Of a stretch of 17,928 bases of DNA, positions 6,393-13,483 are shown piece by piece (the first letter of the stretch is position 1; every line of letters begins with the position of its first letter). The notes under the pieces were generated by a model. The model saw only the letters and a program-made list of their open reading frames with translations. It did no database searches and was not told the origin of the DNA. The stretch spans positions 1-17,928 of the forward strand of contig JAIOSX010000266.1 in the NCBI GenBank assembly GCA_021107345.1, given 5' to 3'. Made by a program: the position numbers and the translations under genes. Source of the stretch: Candidatus Aegiribacteria sp. GTDB taxonomy: Bacteria; Fermentibacterota; Fermentibacteria; Fermentibacterales; Fermentibacteraceae.

Positions 6393-8009
6393 TTACCTGG
6401 TGAGAATCAATTTTCTTGTAACAGTTGAATTTTCCGTCCATACCCTTACGAAGTAGATACCCGAAGTCATGCTGTTACCGCTGTTATCCCGCCCCAGCCA
6501 GGAAACACTATGTTCGCCTGCGGCTAATTCCTCCGACATTATTGTTCGGATCTGCCTGCCGGAAAGATCGAAAACGGAAATGGTCACCTCTCCCGCCTCC
6601 GCGAGAGTAAAGGGAACCGTAACCTGTGATGAGAAGGGGTTGGGATAAACAGGATCTACAGATAAAGGCTGCAATGCTGCCCACTCGTCCCCGGAAATGG
6701 ACGTGCCTGTCGGATTGGTCAGAGCCTTTACGCAGAAATTGGCGGTTGGGTCAAGCGTGGTCAGGTCAACCCAGGATGAACCTTCAAGGAAGAAGCTCTC
6801 CCCCGGATCGGCTCGCGATTCCACGATAGTTTTGGTTGACGCACCAAGAAGAACCGGCACATCAGAAGTACAGTCGAAAGGCTGCCCTCCGCCAGACAGC
6901 TGAAGGTAGACATAAAAAGCATCTCCCTCATCAAGCGTTACAGAACTGGAAAAGTCAACAGTGTGAAAACCGGTATGAAGAGCGGTTCCCGCAACGGACG
7001 CAAGCTCACCTGTAAGCTGTCCGCCACTGAAAGAGCTGTAAATCCTTGCCGTATAGTCAACATTGTCTTCCACAGTGAAAAAGCTCACTGCCTTAAGTTC
7101 CTCATCCTGCTCAGACGTGAATGCATTGAAAACCTCAATAGCGGTAGTAAGTGTATCACGCCAGCCGTGGTAATCGTGGTAGTAAATGTTGCCGTACTGC
7201 ATATACTCAACATCCCTAAGGGATATGGCCCCCATGGTTGGATTCTGACAGCAGTGCTTGTCGTAATAAGAGATCCAGAAGTAACCGTCATATCCAAAAG
7301 ATGTTCCCCAGCTGTTCTTGCAGAGCCATGCCCCGGGGTTGGGAGCCTGTGTCACTCTTGCGTCGTCCCAGCCTATAATTGAAATCGCGTGATTGGGATC
7401 CTCGGTACTCGATGGCGGCTGATAATGTTCGTACTGGCCGTTCATGAATGAGCCGTCGTAGCACATGCAGGTTCCCATTACACCGTAATCAATTATGGCC
7501 TGCTTGATAACATTTATGTTTTCAAGGCCTGCACCGGCGGTATACCAGATTATCTCGCGAGGGTAATAGTAGTGGTACGATGCAAGGTGTCGCTCAGGAG
7601 GAATATCATATGACTGTCCGTCAATATTCCGCACAGCTCCCTCTCCCCTGGTGAGGTATGCTGAAGTTACAAGGTAGTCACCACCCTGGTGTACAGTAAG
7701 CCCGTTACCGGTTGGAGGGGTCAGGTCATCGTTATTATGCTGATTGAAGCCGTTCCACCAGTCAAGATGGTATTCGGCCAGGTTCGGCTCTCCCGTTTCT
7801 CCCGCAGCTGTCCAGACGCCCGTCATCAGCAGGTTACCCTCAATCGAAGACATTGCTCCGAATGTCCAGCAGGTACCGCCCTGCTGGCTTTTAACAGAGG
7901 TTACGTAATTTTCTCCTCCCACATCGCGAAGGTCGTAACTTGATGGAGGATCGGCCGATAAGATTGATACTGTGAATAAAAGAGCAATAGTGAACAGGAG
8001 CTTTCTCAT
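6393..8009 (-). CDS. secreted C1-family (papain-like) cysteine protease with C-terminal FlgD/Por-secretion-like domain
   Basis: A 538-residue exported protease. Residues 1-19 ([19 protein letters not shown]) are a classic signal peptide. There is no obvious propeptide: SSYDLRD, which normally opens the mature papain fold, begins at residue 23. Catalytic residues: Gln42/43 and Cys47 in QQGGTCWTF, His207 in [13 protein letters not shown] and Asn232 in CKNSWG. The Gln-Cys interval is one residue shorter than in papain. Residues about 270-435 form a beta-rich region resembling the lectin-like domain of bacterial C1 proteases. Residues 451-538 are an FlgD-Ig/Por-secretion-like tail ([36 protein letters not shown]), suggesting surface delivery or anchoring. 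GGAGG lies 5 bases before the ATG. Monocistronic. Likely role: extracellular peptide or protein degradation. Confidence 0.9.
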   Translation of the reverse strand: MRKLLFTIALLFTVSILSADPPSSYDLRDVGGENYVTSVKSQQGGTCWTFGAMSSIEGNLLMTGVWTAAGETGEPNLAEYHLDWWNGFNQHNNDDLTPPTGNGLTVHQGGDYLVTSAYLTRGEGAVRNIDGQSYDIPPERHLASYHYYYPREIIWYTAGAGLENINVIKQAIIDYGVMGTCMCYDGSFMNGQYEHYQPPSSTEDPNHAISIIGWDDARVTQAPNPGAWLCKNSWGTSFGYDGYFWISYYDKHCCQNPTMGAISLRDVEYMQYGNIYYHDYHGWRDTLTTAIEVFNAFTSEQDEELKAVSFFTVEDNVDYTARIYSSFSGGQLTGELASVAGTALHTGFHTVDFSSSVTLDEGDAFYVYLQLSGGGQPFDCTSDVPVLLGASTKTIVESRADPGESFFLEGSSWVDLTTLDPTANFCVKALTNPTGTSISGDEWAALQPLSVDPVYPNPFSSQVTVPFTLAEAGEVTISVFDLSGRQIRTIMSEELAAGEHSVSWLGRDNSGNSMTSGIYFVRVWTENSTVTRKLILTR

Positions 8010-8097
8010 AACAGCCTCCAGAGGGAGAGGAAATGTTTAAGTGTTTCATAAAGATAAACATACGAATCAGTATTTCGTTCCAGAGACAATGCTTTCA

Positions 8098-8232
8098 TTG
8101 CAACTGAAGGTCAAGGAGGGTATATGATGTATCTGTAATGTATTCGTGCATATCTATTATGTTATTCTTATATTGCAAGTCGTGAAAACGGAATAGAAGC
8201 CTTCAATTCTGGATTATTAGAAGGGAGTCCTG
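8098..8232 (+). promoter_or_regulatory. tldD leader region with candidate promoter and a strong-RBS mini-ORF
   Basis: TTGCAA (8098-8103), 17 bp and TATATG (8121-8126) can be read as a promoter. The same stretch also has a perfect AAGGAGGG followed by ATG ATG TAT CTG TAA (8124-8138), a 5-codon mini-ORF whose stop overlaps an ATG (8138) opening a 15-codon frame that ends near 8185. The two readings exclude each other if transcription starts downstream of 8126. The rest of the 8010-8232 gap is AT-rich; a good AAGGGAG ribosome site serves tldD at 8221. Confidence 0.3.
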
Positions 8233-9597
8233 ATGCTTGACAAACTCAGGTCAATGATAAGTGGGGTTCAAGCTGATTACATCGATATAAGGTACGAGAT
8301 CAAGACGGAGACCAATATCGGTTTTACAGGAAGTGAAATTAAAAGTGTCGGTTCAAACAGAACCGATGGATATGTAATCCGTGCAGGGAAAAATGGCGGA
8401 TTTTCCTCGGCTACTGTAACAAGAGAGGAAGACATTCCCCGGGCATTGCAGCTTGCCGTTGAGGGGGCGGAAACGATAGTCGACACGGGAGGGAAAAAAT
8501 CTGTTCTGGCTGAAGTTCCTGTGGTAAGCGAGAGCATAAGGCTCGTTCTTGATGGAGATCCCAGAGAGATCAATATTGATGAAAAAATAGAGCTTACAAG
8601 AAAGTATAATAATCTCATGCTGGAACAACCCCTGATAGAGACCACAAACCTCAACTACAGGGAGATAGGCAGAAAAAAGCAATACGTTAATTCCGAAGGT
8701 ACATCTGTCTCGGAAGAGATACTGACAACGAACATTCTTGGGGGAGCAATAGCAAAGCGCGGCGGCCTTGTTCAGAATGTCAGGGTAGCCATCGGAGGAG
8801 CAGACGGGTATAACAGGTTGCTTTCCAGAGAAGATGTCTTCATGAAAAAGGCTCAGATCGCCGGGCAGCTCCTTGATGCAGAACCGGTTAAGGGCGGTAC
8901 CTATAACGTGATACTCAGCCCCATGCTAGCCGGGGTTTTCACCCATGAGGCCTTCGGTCATTTCAGCGAGGCAGATATAATAGAGGACAATCCCTCCCTC
9001 AGAGAAAAGATGTCATTGGGTGAAAAGCTAGGTTCCGATGTAGTAACCATCATTGCGGATTCAACTCTGCCCAATCAGTTAGGTTATTACATATACGATG
9101 ACGAGGGTGTAGCGGTAAAACCTGTCACTCTTATGGACAGAGGGGTTCTGACGGGACGGCTTCATTCCCGCAGAACCGCCAGTGCGTTTGGAGAGGCTGT
9201 AAGCGGCCACACTGTTGCGGAGGATATGCGTTTCGAACCCATAGTCAGGATGGGTACCATATACATAAAACCCGGAGAAAAAAGTCTGGATGATCTTCTG
9301 AAAGAACTGGGAGACGGGCTATACCTGATAGATGGCAAGGGTGGCCAGACAAGTGGAGAGAATTTTACTTTCGGTGCCCAGTACGGATTCAAGGTCAAAG
9401 ATGGCAGAATTGGCCCAATGATCCGCGACATCAACATAATTGGCAATCTTTTCACAACCCTTCAGAACATAGAAGCGGTTGGGAATGACATGGAATTGTC
9501 AGAGCGGGGCGGCTGCGGCAAAGGACAGCTCAATATCAAGTCCGCCCTGGGGTCACCCCATATTCTTATCCGCAATATGGTAGTTGGAGGTGCATAA
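8233..9597 (+). CDS. tldD: TldD family metalloprotease subunit
   Basis: A 454-residue TldD: N-terminal fold YIDIRYEIKTETNIGF...SVGSNRTDGYVIRA, and the zinc site HEAFGHFSE (His238, Glu239, His243, with Glu246 following), which is the HExxxH motif of this family. The C-terminal barrel contains GKGGQTSGENFTFGAQYGF, ending with RGGCGKGQLNIKSALGSPHILI. With TldE it forms the heterodimer that degrades unfolded peptides, as in microcin B17 maturation and CcdA turnover in E. coli; only TldD carries the metal. AAGGGAG lies 5 bases before the ATG. Its stop TAA overlaps the edge of the palindromic element at 9597: TA belongs to the flank, and the final A is the first base of the element. Confidence 0.95.
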   Translation: MLDKLRSMISGVQADYIDIRYEIKTETNIGFTGSEIKSVGSNRTDGYVIRAGKNGGFSSATVTREEDIPRALQLAVEGAETIVDTGGKKSVLAEVPVVSESIRLVLDGDPREINIDEKIELTRKYNNLMLEQPLIETTNLNYREIGRKKQYVNSEGTSVSEEILTTNILGGAIAKRGGLVQNVRVAIGGADGYNRLLSREDVFMKKAQIAGQLLDAEPVKGGTYNVILSPMLAGVFTHEAFGHFSEADIIEDNPSLREKMSLGEKLGSDVVTIIADSTLPNQLGYYIYDDEGVAVKPVTLMDRGVLTGRLHSRRTASAFGEAVSGHTVAEDMRFEPIVRMGTIYIKPGEKSLDDLLKELGDGLYLIDGKGGQTSGENFTFGAQYGFKVKDGRIGPMIRDINIIGNLFTTLQNIEAVGNDMELSERGGCGKGQLNIKSALGSPHILIRNMVVGGA

Positions 9598-9756
9598 TGT
9601 CCCATCAAGCACTAACTAACACATCTTACTCGCCCTTTGGCGTACCTGCGGCGTTGCAGATTCAGTTACATAGCCCTGCTATGCGCCGGAGCCCGCGCCT
9701 TGCAGGAACACTAAACAGCTTCGCAATTTTACGTCACTTAGCACTTGATAGGACAT
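9597..9756. mobile_element. 160-bp MITE-like palindromic element between tldD and tldE
   Basis: The terminal inverted repeats match at 21 of 26 positions when read from the flanking TA (9595-9620 against the reverse complement of 9733-9758). Outer arms: ATGTCC (9597-9602) and GGACAT (9751-9756), each flanked by TA, as expected for a TA target duplication of IS630/Tc1-mariner-type MITEs. The inside is packed with stems: CGCC-CTTT-GGCG (9631-9642), CCTGCGGCG pairing with CGCC-TT-GCAGG (9645-9653 with 9696-9706), and CATAG-CCCTG-CTATG (9669-9683). No ORF. Several arm mismatches become G-U pairs on the minus strand. Whether it is mobile cannot be shown from one copy; a folded intercistronic RNA element is the alternative. 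Confidence 0.65.
9749..9755 (+). promoter_or_regulatory. tldE ribosome-binding site lying inside the MITE-like element
   Basis: The only Shine-Dalgarno-like sequence before the tldE ATG (9761) is TAGGA, with AGGA at 9750-9753 and 7 bases to the start. It belongs to the right terminal repeat of the element, so the element arm that can pair with 9595-9620 also sets tldE translation. Confidence 0.5.
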
Positions 9757-9760
9757 TAGT

Positions 9761-11071
9761 ATGAAAAAACTACTGGACATGGCATCGAGAGTATCTGATC
9801 AGGCAGAAGTTTTCTCAATAAGGAACGATGCCACTTCCCTTGAGATGAGGAACGGAAAGCCTACGAACATGTCGGCATCAATTCAGTCAGGCTACGCTCT
9901 TAGAATCCTCAAGGACGGCAGGATAGGAACGGCTTATACAAAGAACCTTCTGGACAGGGAAGAACTGGTGTCAAACGCCCTGGATTCTCTGAAGGGCAGG
10001 GTGGAAGCCGGCTTCTCATTTCCGGGACCTTCTGAGATTCCCGAATCATATCTGCCGGATGAGTCAGTCTCCAGGATGGGCTTCCATGACCTCCATTCCC
10101 ATTCAATGAAAGTACTGGATTATCTGAGCCGAAATGTCAAAGGACAGATTGATGTCAGCTCCGCCAGGGGAGTTCAGGAGATGGCAATCATGAATACAAT
10201 CGGGCTTGATGTCTCCAGAAAGAGCGCCTCCATGTATACTCTCGCTTCCCTGCTGTTTCCCAACACCGAGACTGCTGTCCGTAAATACTACCAAAGCAGA
10301 AAAGCCGGGGATTTTCCCGAAAATATGCTGGATAAGCTTGTAGACCTGTACAATTCCGGTCTTTCCGAGGTGGACATACCAACCGGCAGAATGAAGGTAG
10401 TCTTCACTCCTGATACCATGTACACCATACTGTGGAGAATTTCCGCAGCAACATCAGGCAAATATTTCTACAACAGAATATCCCCTCTTCTGGACAGACG
10501 GGAAGAGAAAATTCTTTCCAGCAAATTCACTCTATATGGAGATCCCACAGATCCGGGGGATATCGACCAGCATTTCTTCGACGACGAAGGAGTCCCTACG
10601 AAGAAACAAATGATCTTCGAAAATGGTATCTTCAAAAACATGATACTTAACCTCGATTACGCTGATAAGCTCAATGAAGAACCCACAGGAACAGGATACC
10701 GTGAAGTAATGTTTGGAGGAGAAACAGTATCGCTGCCTCCCGCTCCTTCACTTAACTGCAGCCGAATCGCTCCGGGAAACGTCTCCTTTGATGATATGAT
10801 CGAAGGTATCGACAGAGGTGTGATAGTACTTGGAGTTCTCGGTGCTCACTCAGGCAACATTCTCAACGGCGATTTTTCGGTAGGGCTCAATCCTGGATTC
10901 TATGTTGAAAACGGAGAGATCAAGGGAAGAGTCAAAGACGGAATGGTAGCAGGCAACGTTTACGATGTTCTGAAAAATATCGAATGCATAGAGAACCGCC
11001 TGCACGATTCTCCAATGGGAGGTATGTACCCCTCGATTCTTCTTAATGATGTCAGTGTAGCGGCTAAGTAG
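9761..11071 (+). CDS. tldE: TldE / PmbA family protein, non-catalytic partner of TldD
   Basis: A 436-residue TldD/PmbA-family protein: VSDQAEVFSIRNDATSLEMRNGKPTNM at the N-terminus, then SGYALRILKDGRIGTAYTKN, a DTMYTILWRISAATSGKYFYN core, HFFDDEGVPTKKQMIFENG and GVLGAHSGNILNGDFSVGLNPGF near the C-terminus. The HExxxH zinc motif of TldD is absent, which identifies it as the TldE subunit that completes the substrate chamber. It follows tldD and is presumably cotranscribed through the 160-bp palindromic element. The start ATG at 9761 is fixed by homology (MKKLLDMASRVSDQAE) and uses the element's AGGA. Length is normal for the family. Confidence 0.93.
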   Translation: MKKLLDMASRVSDQAEVFSIRNDATSLEMRNGKPTNMSASIQSGYALRILKDGRIGTAYTKNLLDREELVSNALDSLKGRVEAGFSFPGPSEIPESYLPDESVSRMGFHDLHSHSMKVLDYLSRNVKGQIDVSSARGVQEMAIMNTIGLDVSRKSASMYTLASLLFPNTETAVRKYYQSRKAGDFPENMLDKLVDLYNSGLSEVDIPTGRMKVVFTPDTMYTILWRISAATSGKYFYNRISPLLDRREEKILSSKFTLYGDPTDPGDIDQHFFDDEGVPTKKQMIFENGIFKNMILNLDYADKLNEEPTGTGYREVMFGGETVSLPPAPSLNCSRIAPGNVSFDDMIEGIDRGVIVLGVLGAHSGNILNGDFSVGLNPGFYVENGEIKGRVKDGMVAGNVYDVLKNIECIENRLHDSPMGGMYPSILLNDVSVAAK

Positions 11072-11072
11072 T

Positions 11073-11088
11073 GCAGGCTTCAGCCTGC
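11073..11088. repeat. REP-like hairpin after tldE
   Basis: GCAGGCTTCAGCCTGC is a perfect 6-bp stem with a 4-base TTCA loop, one base after the tldE stop. No T-run follows, so it is more like an intergenic REP-type palindrome or mRNA 3'-end stabiliser than an intrinsic terminator. The gap to the next gene is 78 bp. Confidence 0.5.
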
Positions 11089-11149
11089 CCGTCCCGGTGC
11101 GCAGTTCCTCGGCAAAGTACCATCTTCTTAAACAGCAAAGGAGAGCGGA

Positions 11150-11725
11150 ATGGGAATACATGAACTCGCAACGGCTAACAGGTCAGTCAGGCGCTTCAGG
11201 CAGAAAAACAAAATATCAGAAGAGGAACTTCTACACTTCATAGATTCAGCCCGTCTTGCCCCCTGCGGGGCGAATCTCCAGCTCCTTCGCTTCACGCCGA
11301 TCACAGAAAGAAAGCACTGCTCCCGTATTTTTCCCGCGCTGAAATGGGCCGGTTACCTTGAAGACTGGGATGGTCCCGAAGAAGGAGAAAGACCCCCTGC
11401 CTATGTTATCATTCATACTCCGAATGAGGAGAAACGTCATATTCCGGTAGACGCCGGGATAGCTGCCGCTTACATGGTACTTGCTGCAAGGGAATCGGGT
11501 TACGGGTCATGCATGATCATGAGTTTTGATGAAAACCTGATAGAGAAAGCCGCAGGCACCCCCGAGGGGTATCACCCGTTTCTGATAATTGCCCTTGGCG
11601 TGCCCGGAGAGGAAACAATACTTGAGGAAGCTGATGGAGACATCAGGTATTACAGAGACGCGAAGGACAGGCACCACGTTCCCAAACTTGCTCTCTGTGA
11701 ATTAATTGTTCCGGTAAAGGATTAA
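11150..11725 (+). CDS. nitroreductase family protein
   Basis: A 191-residue compact FMN-dependent nitroreductase-like oxidoreductase. Seen: the N-terminal FMN-phosphate motif ANRSVRRFRQ (residues 9-18), LLHFIDSARLAPCGANLQLLRF (the usual SP-x-x-x-N-x-Q segment, here PCGANLQ), VDAGIAAAYMVLAARESGYGSCM (dimer helix and FMN contact), PFLIIALGVPGE, and a C-terminal RYYRDAKDRHHVPKLALCELI close to the ending of one common anaerobe subfamily. The substrate cannot be told from sequence; such enzymes reduce quinones, flavins or nitro compounds with NAD(P)H. AAAGGAG lies 6 bases before the ATG. The stop TAA overlaps the ATG-proximal end of the next ORF (TAATG), so it opens a four-gene operon. Confidence 0.88.
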   Translation: MGIHELATANRSVRRFRQKNKISEEELLHFIDSARLAPCGANLQLLRFTPITERKHCSRIFPALKWAGYLEDWDGPEEGERPPAYVIIHTPNEEKRHIPVDAGIAAAYMVLAARESGYGSCMIMSFDENLIEKAAGTPEGYHPFLIIALGVPGEETILEEADGDIRYYRDAKDRHHVPKLALCELIVPVKD

Positions 11726-11736
11726 TGGAGGAAGGA

Positions 11737-12990
11737 ATGTTCATCTCAGAAGTATATACTAACCGCAGAAGCAGGTTGATCGAAATAATGCCGGAGGAAT
11801 TTCTGATTATTGTTCCTCCATCCACTTCAAAGCCCACCAGTGCTGACGGTAAATATTCGTACACTCCTAACATGAACCTTGTTTACCTTACGGGAATTGA
11901 TCAGCCCGGAACATGGCTTGTCATCCATCGCAGAGCTGGTATGGATGCCCGGGAAGACCTTTTCATCGATGCCTATGATGAAACCCATGCCAAATGGATT
12001 GGAACCGTACTCACGAAGGATGAAGCCTCAGAAAGAACCGGAATAGAGAAGATCTCATTCAATGATACTGTAGAAAAATGGATAGACAGGATAATAATGC
12101 GATGGGGAATAGAGAACGTATGGGTTGATTTTCCGGTCGCAGGAATAACGGGGGACAATGGCAGACGCCTGGGATTTGCCAACAGGCTGCTATCCTCATA
12201 CCCTCATCTGAAATTCCGGAGACTTTCAGGAGATGTTTTCCGTCTGCGGGTGATAAAGGAACCTGAAGAGCTGGAAACCATGAAAGAAGCTATTGATATT
12301 ACACGCAGAGGCTTCCTGCATGCCTTGAAAGCACTGAAACCGGGAATGCTCGAGTACGAGTTCGAGGCCGAACTTCTTTACGAATTCATGAAGAACGGCG
12401 AGAAGATACCGGCCTTTCCCGCTATTATCGCCGGCGGAAACAGGGCCACTTGCCTTCATTACGTTGAGAATGACAAACCACTTGAGAACGGGACACTGGT
12501 TCTTCTTGATTTCGGCGCAAGGAAGGATTACTACAACGCTGATATATCAAGAACCTTCCCGGTGAACGGCAGGTATACTGAAAGGCAGAGGGAACTCGTT
12601 GAAATGGTTATCGAGGTTCAGGAGGAGGCTATCCGCCTTCTGAGACCGGGAAAGCTTCATTCCGAATGGAACAGCGAAGTGAAGGAATTCTATGCTGGAA
12701 TCCTCATGCGAAAAGGCATTATTGAGAACGAAGAGGATATAGAAAAATTCTACTATCACAATATCGGCCACCACATAGGGCTGGATACACATGATGAGAA
12801 CGTAATCAGTGATGAGCTGAAGGCAGGAATGGTGCTTACCGTAGAGCCTGGTTTCTACTCGGAGGAGGAGGGAATAGGAATAAGGATAGAGGATGATGTT
12901 CTCATAGGAGAGAAAGAGAATATCATACTTTCATCTGACATTCCGAAAAGTCCTGACGAGATAGAGGCATTGATGGCAGAGGAGGGCTGA
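11737..12990 (+). CDS. Xaa-Pro aminopeptidase (M24B, aminopeptidase P)
   Basis: A metallo-aminopeptidase that removes an N-terminal residue preceding proline; cytoplasmic, two metal ions. It has an N-terminal creatinase/APP-N domain (about residues 1-165, starting MFISEVYTNRRSRLIEIMP) and a C-terminal pita-bread domain. Ligands, numbered from the ATG at 11725: Asp262 (LLDFGARKDYY), Asp273 (NADISRTF), His349 (HNIGHHIGLDTHD), Glu374 (VLTVEPGFY) and Glu389 (IRIEDDV); all five are present. The frame opens at an ATG at 11725 overlapping the nitroreductase stop, but the ATG at 11737 follows GGAGG by 5 bases and starts at the usual family position, giving 417 aa. The tadA-like gene follows with 1 base between. 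Confidence 0.92.
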   Translation: MFISEVYTNRRSRLIEIMPEEFLIIVPPSTSKPTSADGKYSYTPNMNLVYLTGIDQPGTWLVIHRRAGMDAREDLFIDAYDETHAKWIGTVLTKDEASERTGIEKISFNDTVEKWIDRIIMRWGIENVWVDFPVAGITGDNGRRLGFANRLLSSYPHLKFRRLSGDVFRLRVIKEPEELETMKEAIDITRRGFLHALKALKPGMLEYEFEAELLYEFMKNGEKIPAFPAIIAGGNRATCLHYVENDKPLENGTLVLLDFGARKDYYNADISRTFPVNGRYTERQRELVEMVIEVQEEAIRLLRPGKLHSEWNSEVKEFYAGILMRKGIIENEEDIEKFYYHNIGHHIGLDTHDENVISDELKAGMVLTVEPGFYSEEEGIGIRIEDDVLIGEKENIILSSDIPKSPDEIEALMAEEG

Positions 12991-12991
12991 A

Positions 12992-13483
12992 ATGGGACTT
13001 ACTGAAATGGACGAATATTGGATGAAAATCGCCCTTGAAAAGGCCGAAGAAGCCTTTCAGGCGGAAGAAGTGCCTGTTGGAGCTGTTATTGTGGAATCGT
13101 CAGGCAGACATTTTGCCGATCGTAACCGGACAGCTGAAACGGGAATGCCGACCTCCCACGCAGAACATCTTGTAATAACTGCAGCAGCGGAGGACAGAGA
13201 GGATTGGAGGCTTGAAGGCTGCACCCTCTATTCCACCCTTGAGCCCTGTCTGATGTGCGCCGGTCTGGCTCTGCTTGCACGGATACCCAGGATAGTGTTT
13301 GGGGCGCAGGATAAGCGCTTCGGCGCGTTCGGGTCGGTCACTGATGTTCTTAAGATGCAGGGCCTCAACCATTATCCTGAAGTTTTCGGAGGATACTATG
13401 AGGACGAATCAGCCAGACTTCTAAAGGAATTCTTCCGCCTGGGCAGGAAAAAGAAGAAGGCTAAAGGAGATACGAATGACTAG
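12992..13483 (+). CDS. tadA: TadA-type tRNA adenosine(34) deaminase
   Basis: A 163-residue zinc deaminase of the cytidine deaminase fold. Metal and catalytic residues: His56-Ala-Glu58 in TSHAEHLV, and Cys86 and Cys89 in PCLMCAG. The segment RIPRIVFGAQDKRFGAFGS, about 15 residues after the zinc motif, is characteristic of TadA, which converts A34 to inosine in tRNA-Arg(ACG). The usual NHAEI is here SHAEH, so a generic nucleoside or guanine deaminase is a less likely alternative. The C-terminal helix is basic (RLGRKKKKAKG), suiting tRNA binding. GAGGAGG lies 6 bases before the ATG at 12992; a downstream ATG (MDEYW) is possible. It overlaps the next gene by 8 bp. Confidence 0.88.
   Translation: MGLTEMDEYWMKIALEKAEEAFQAEEVPVGAVIVESSGRHFADRNRTAETGMPTSHAEHLVITAAAEDREDWRLEGCTLYSTLEPCLMCAGLALLARIPRIVFGAQDKRFGAFGSVTDVLKMQGLNHYPEVFGGYYEDESARLLKEFFRLGRKKKKAKGDTND

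Noticed and set aside
7085..7297. 70-codon minus-strand frame and other open frames inside the protease, kinase and TldD genes
   Set aside because: They are shadows in other frames of long genes with clear domain matches.
9631..9706. Structured spacer considered as an integron attC site or CRISPR repeat
   Set aside because: No GTTRRRY/RYYYAAC core sites, no repeated units with spacers, and no integrase or cas genes nearby.
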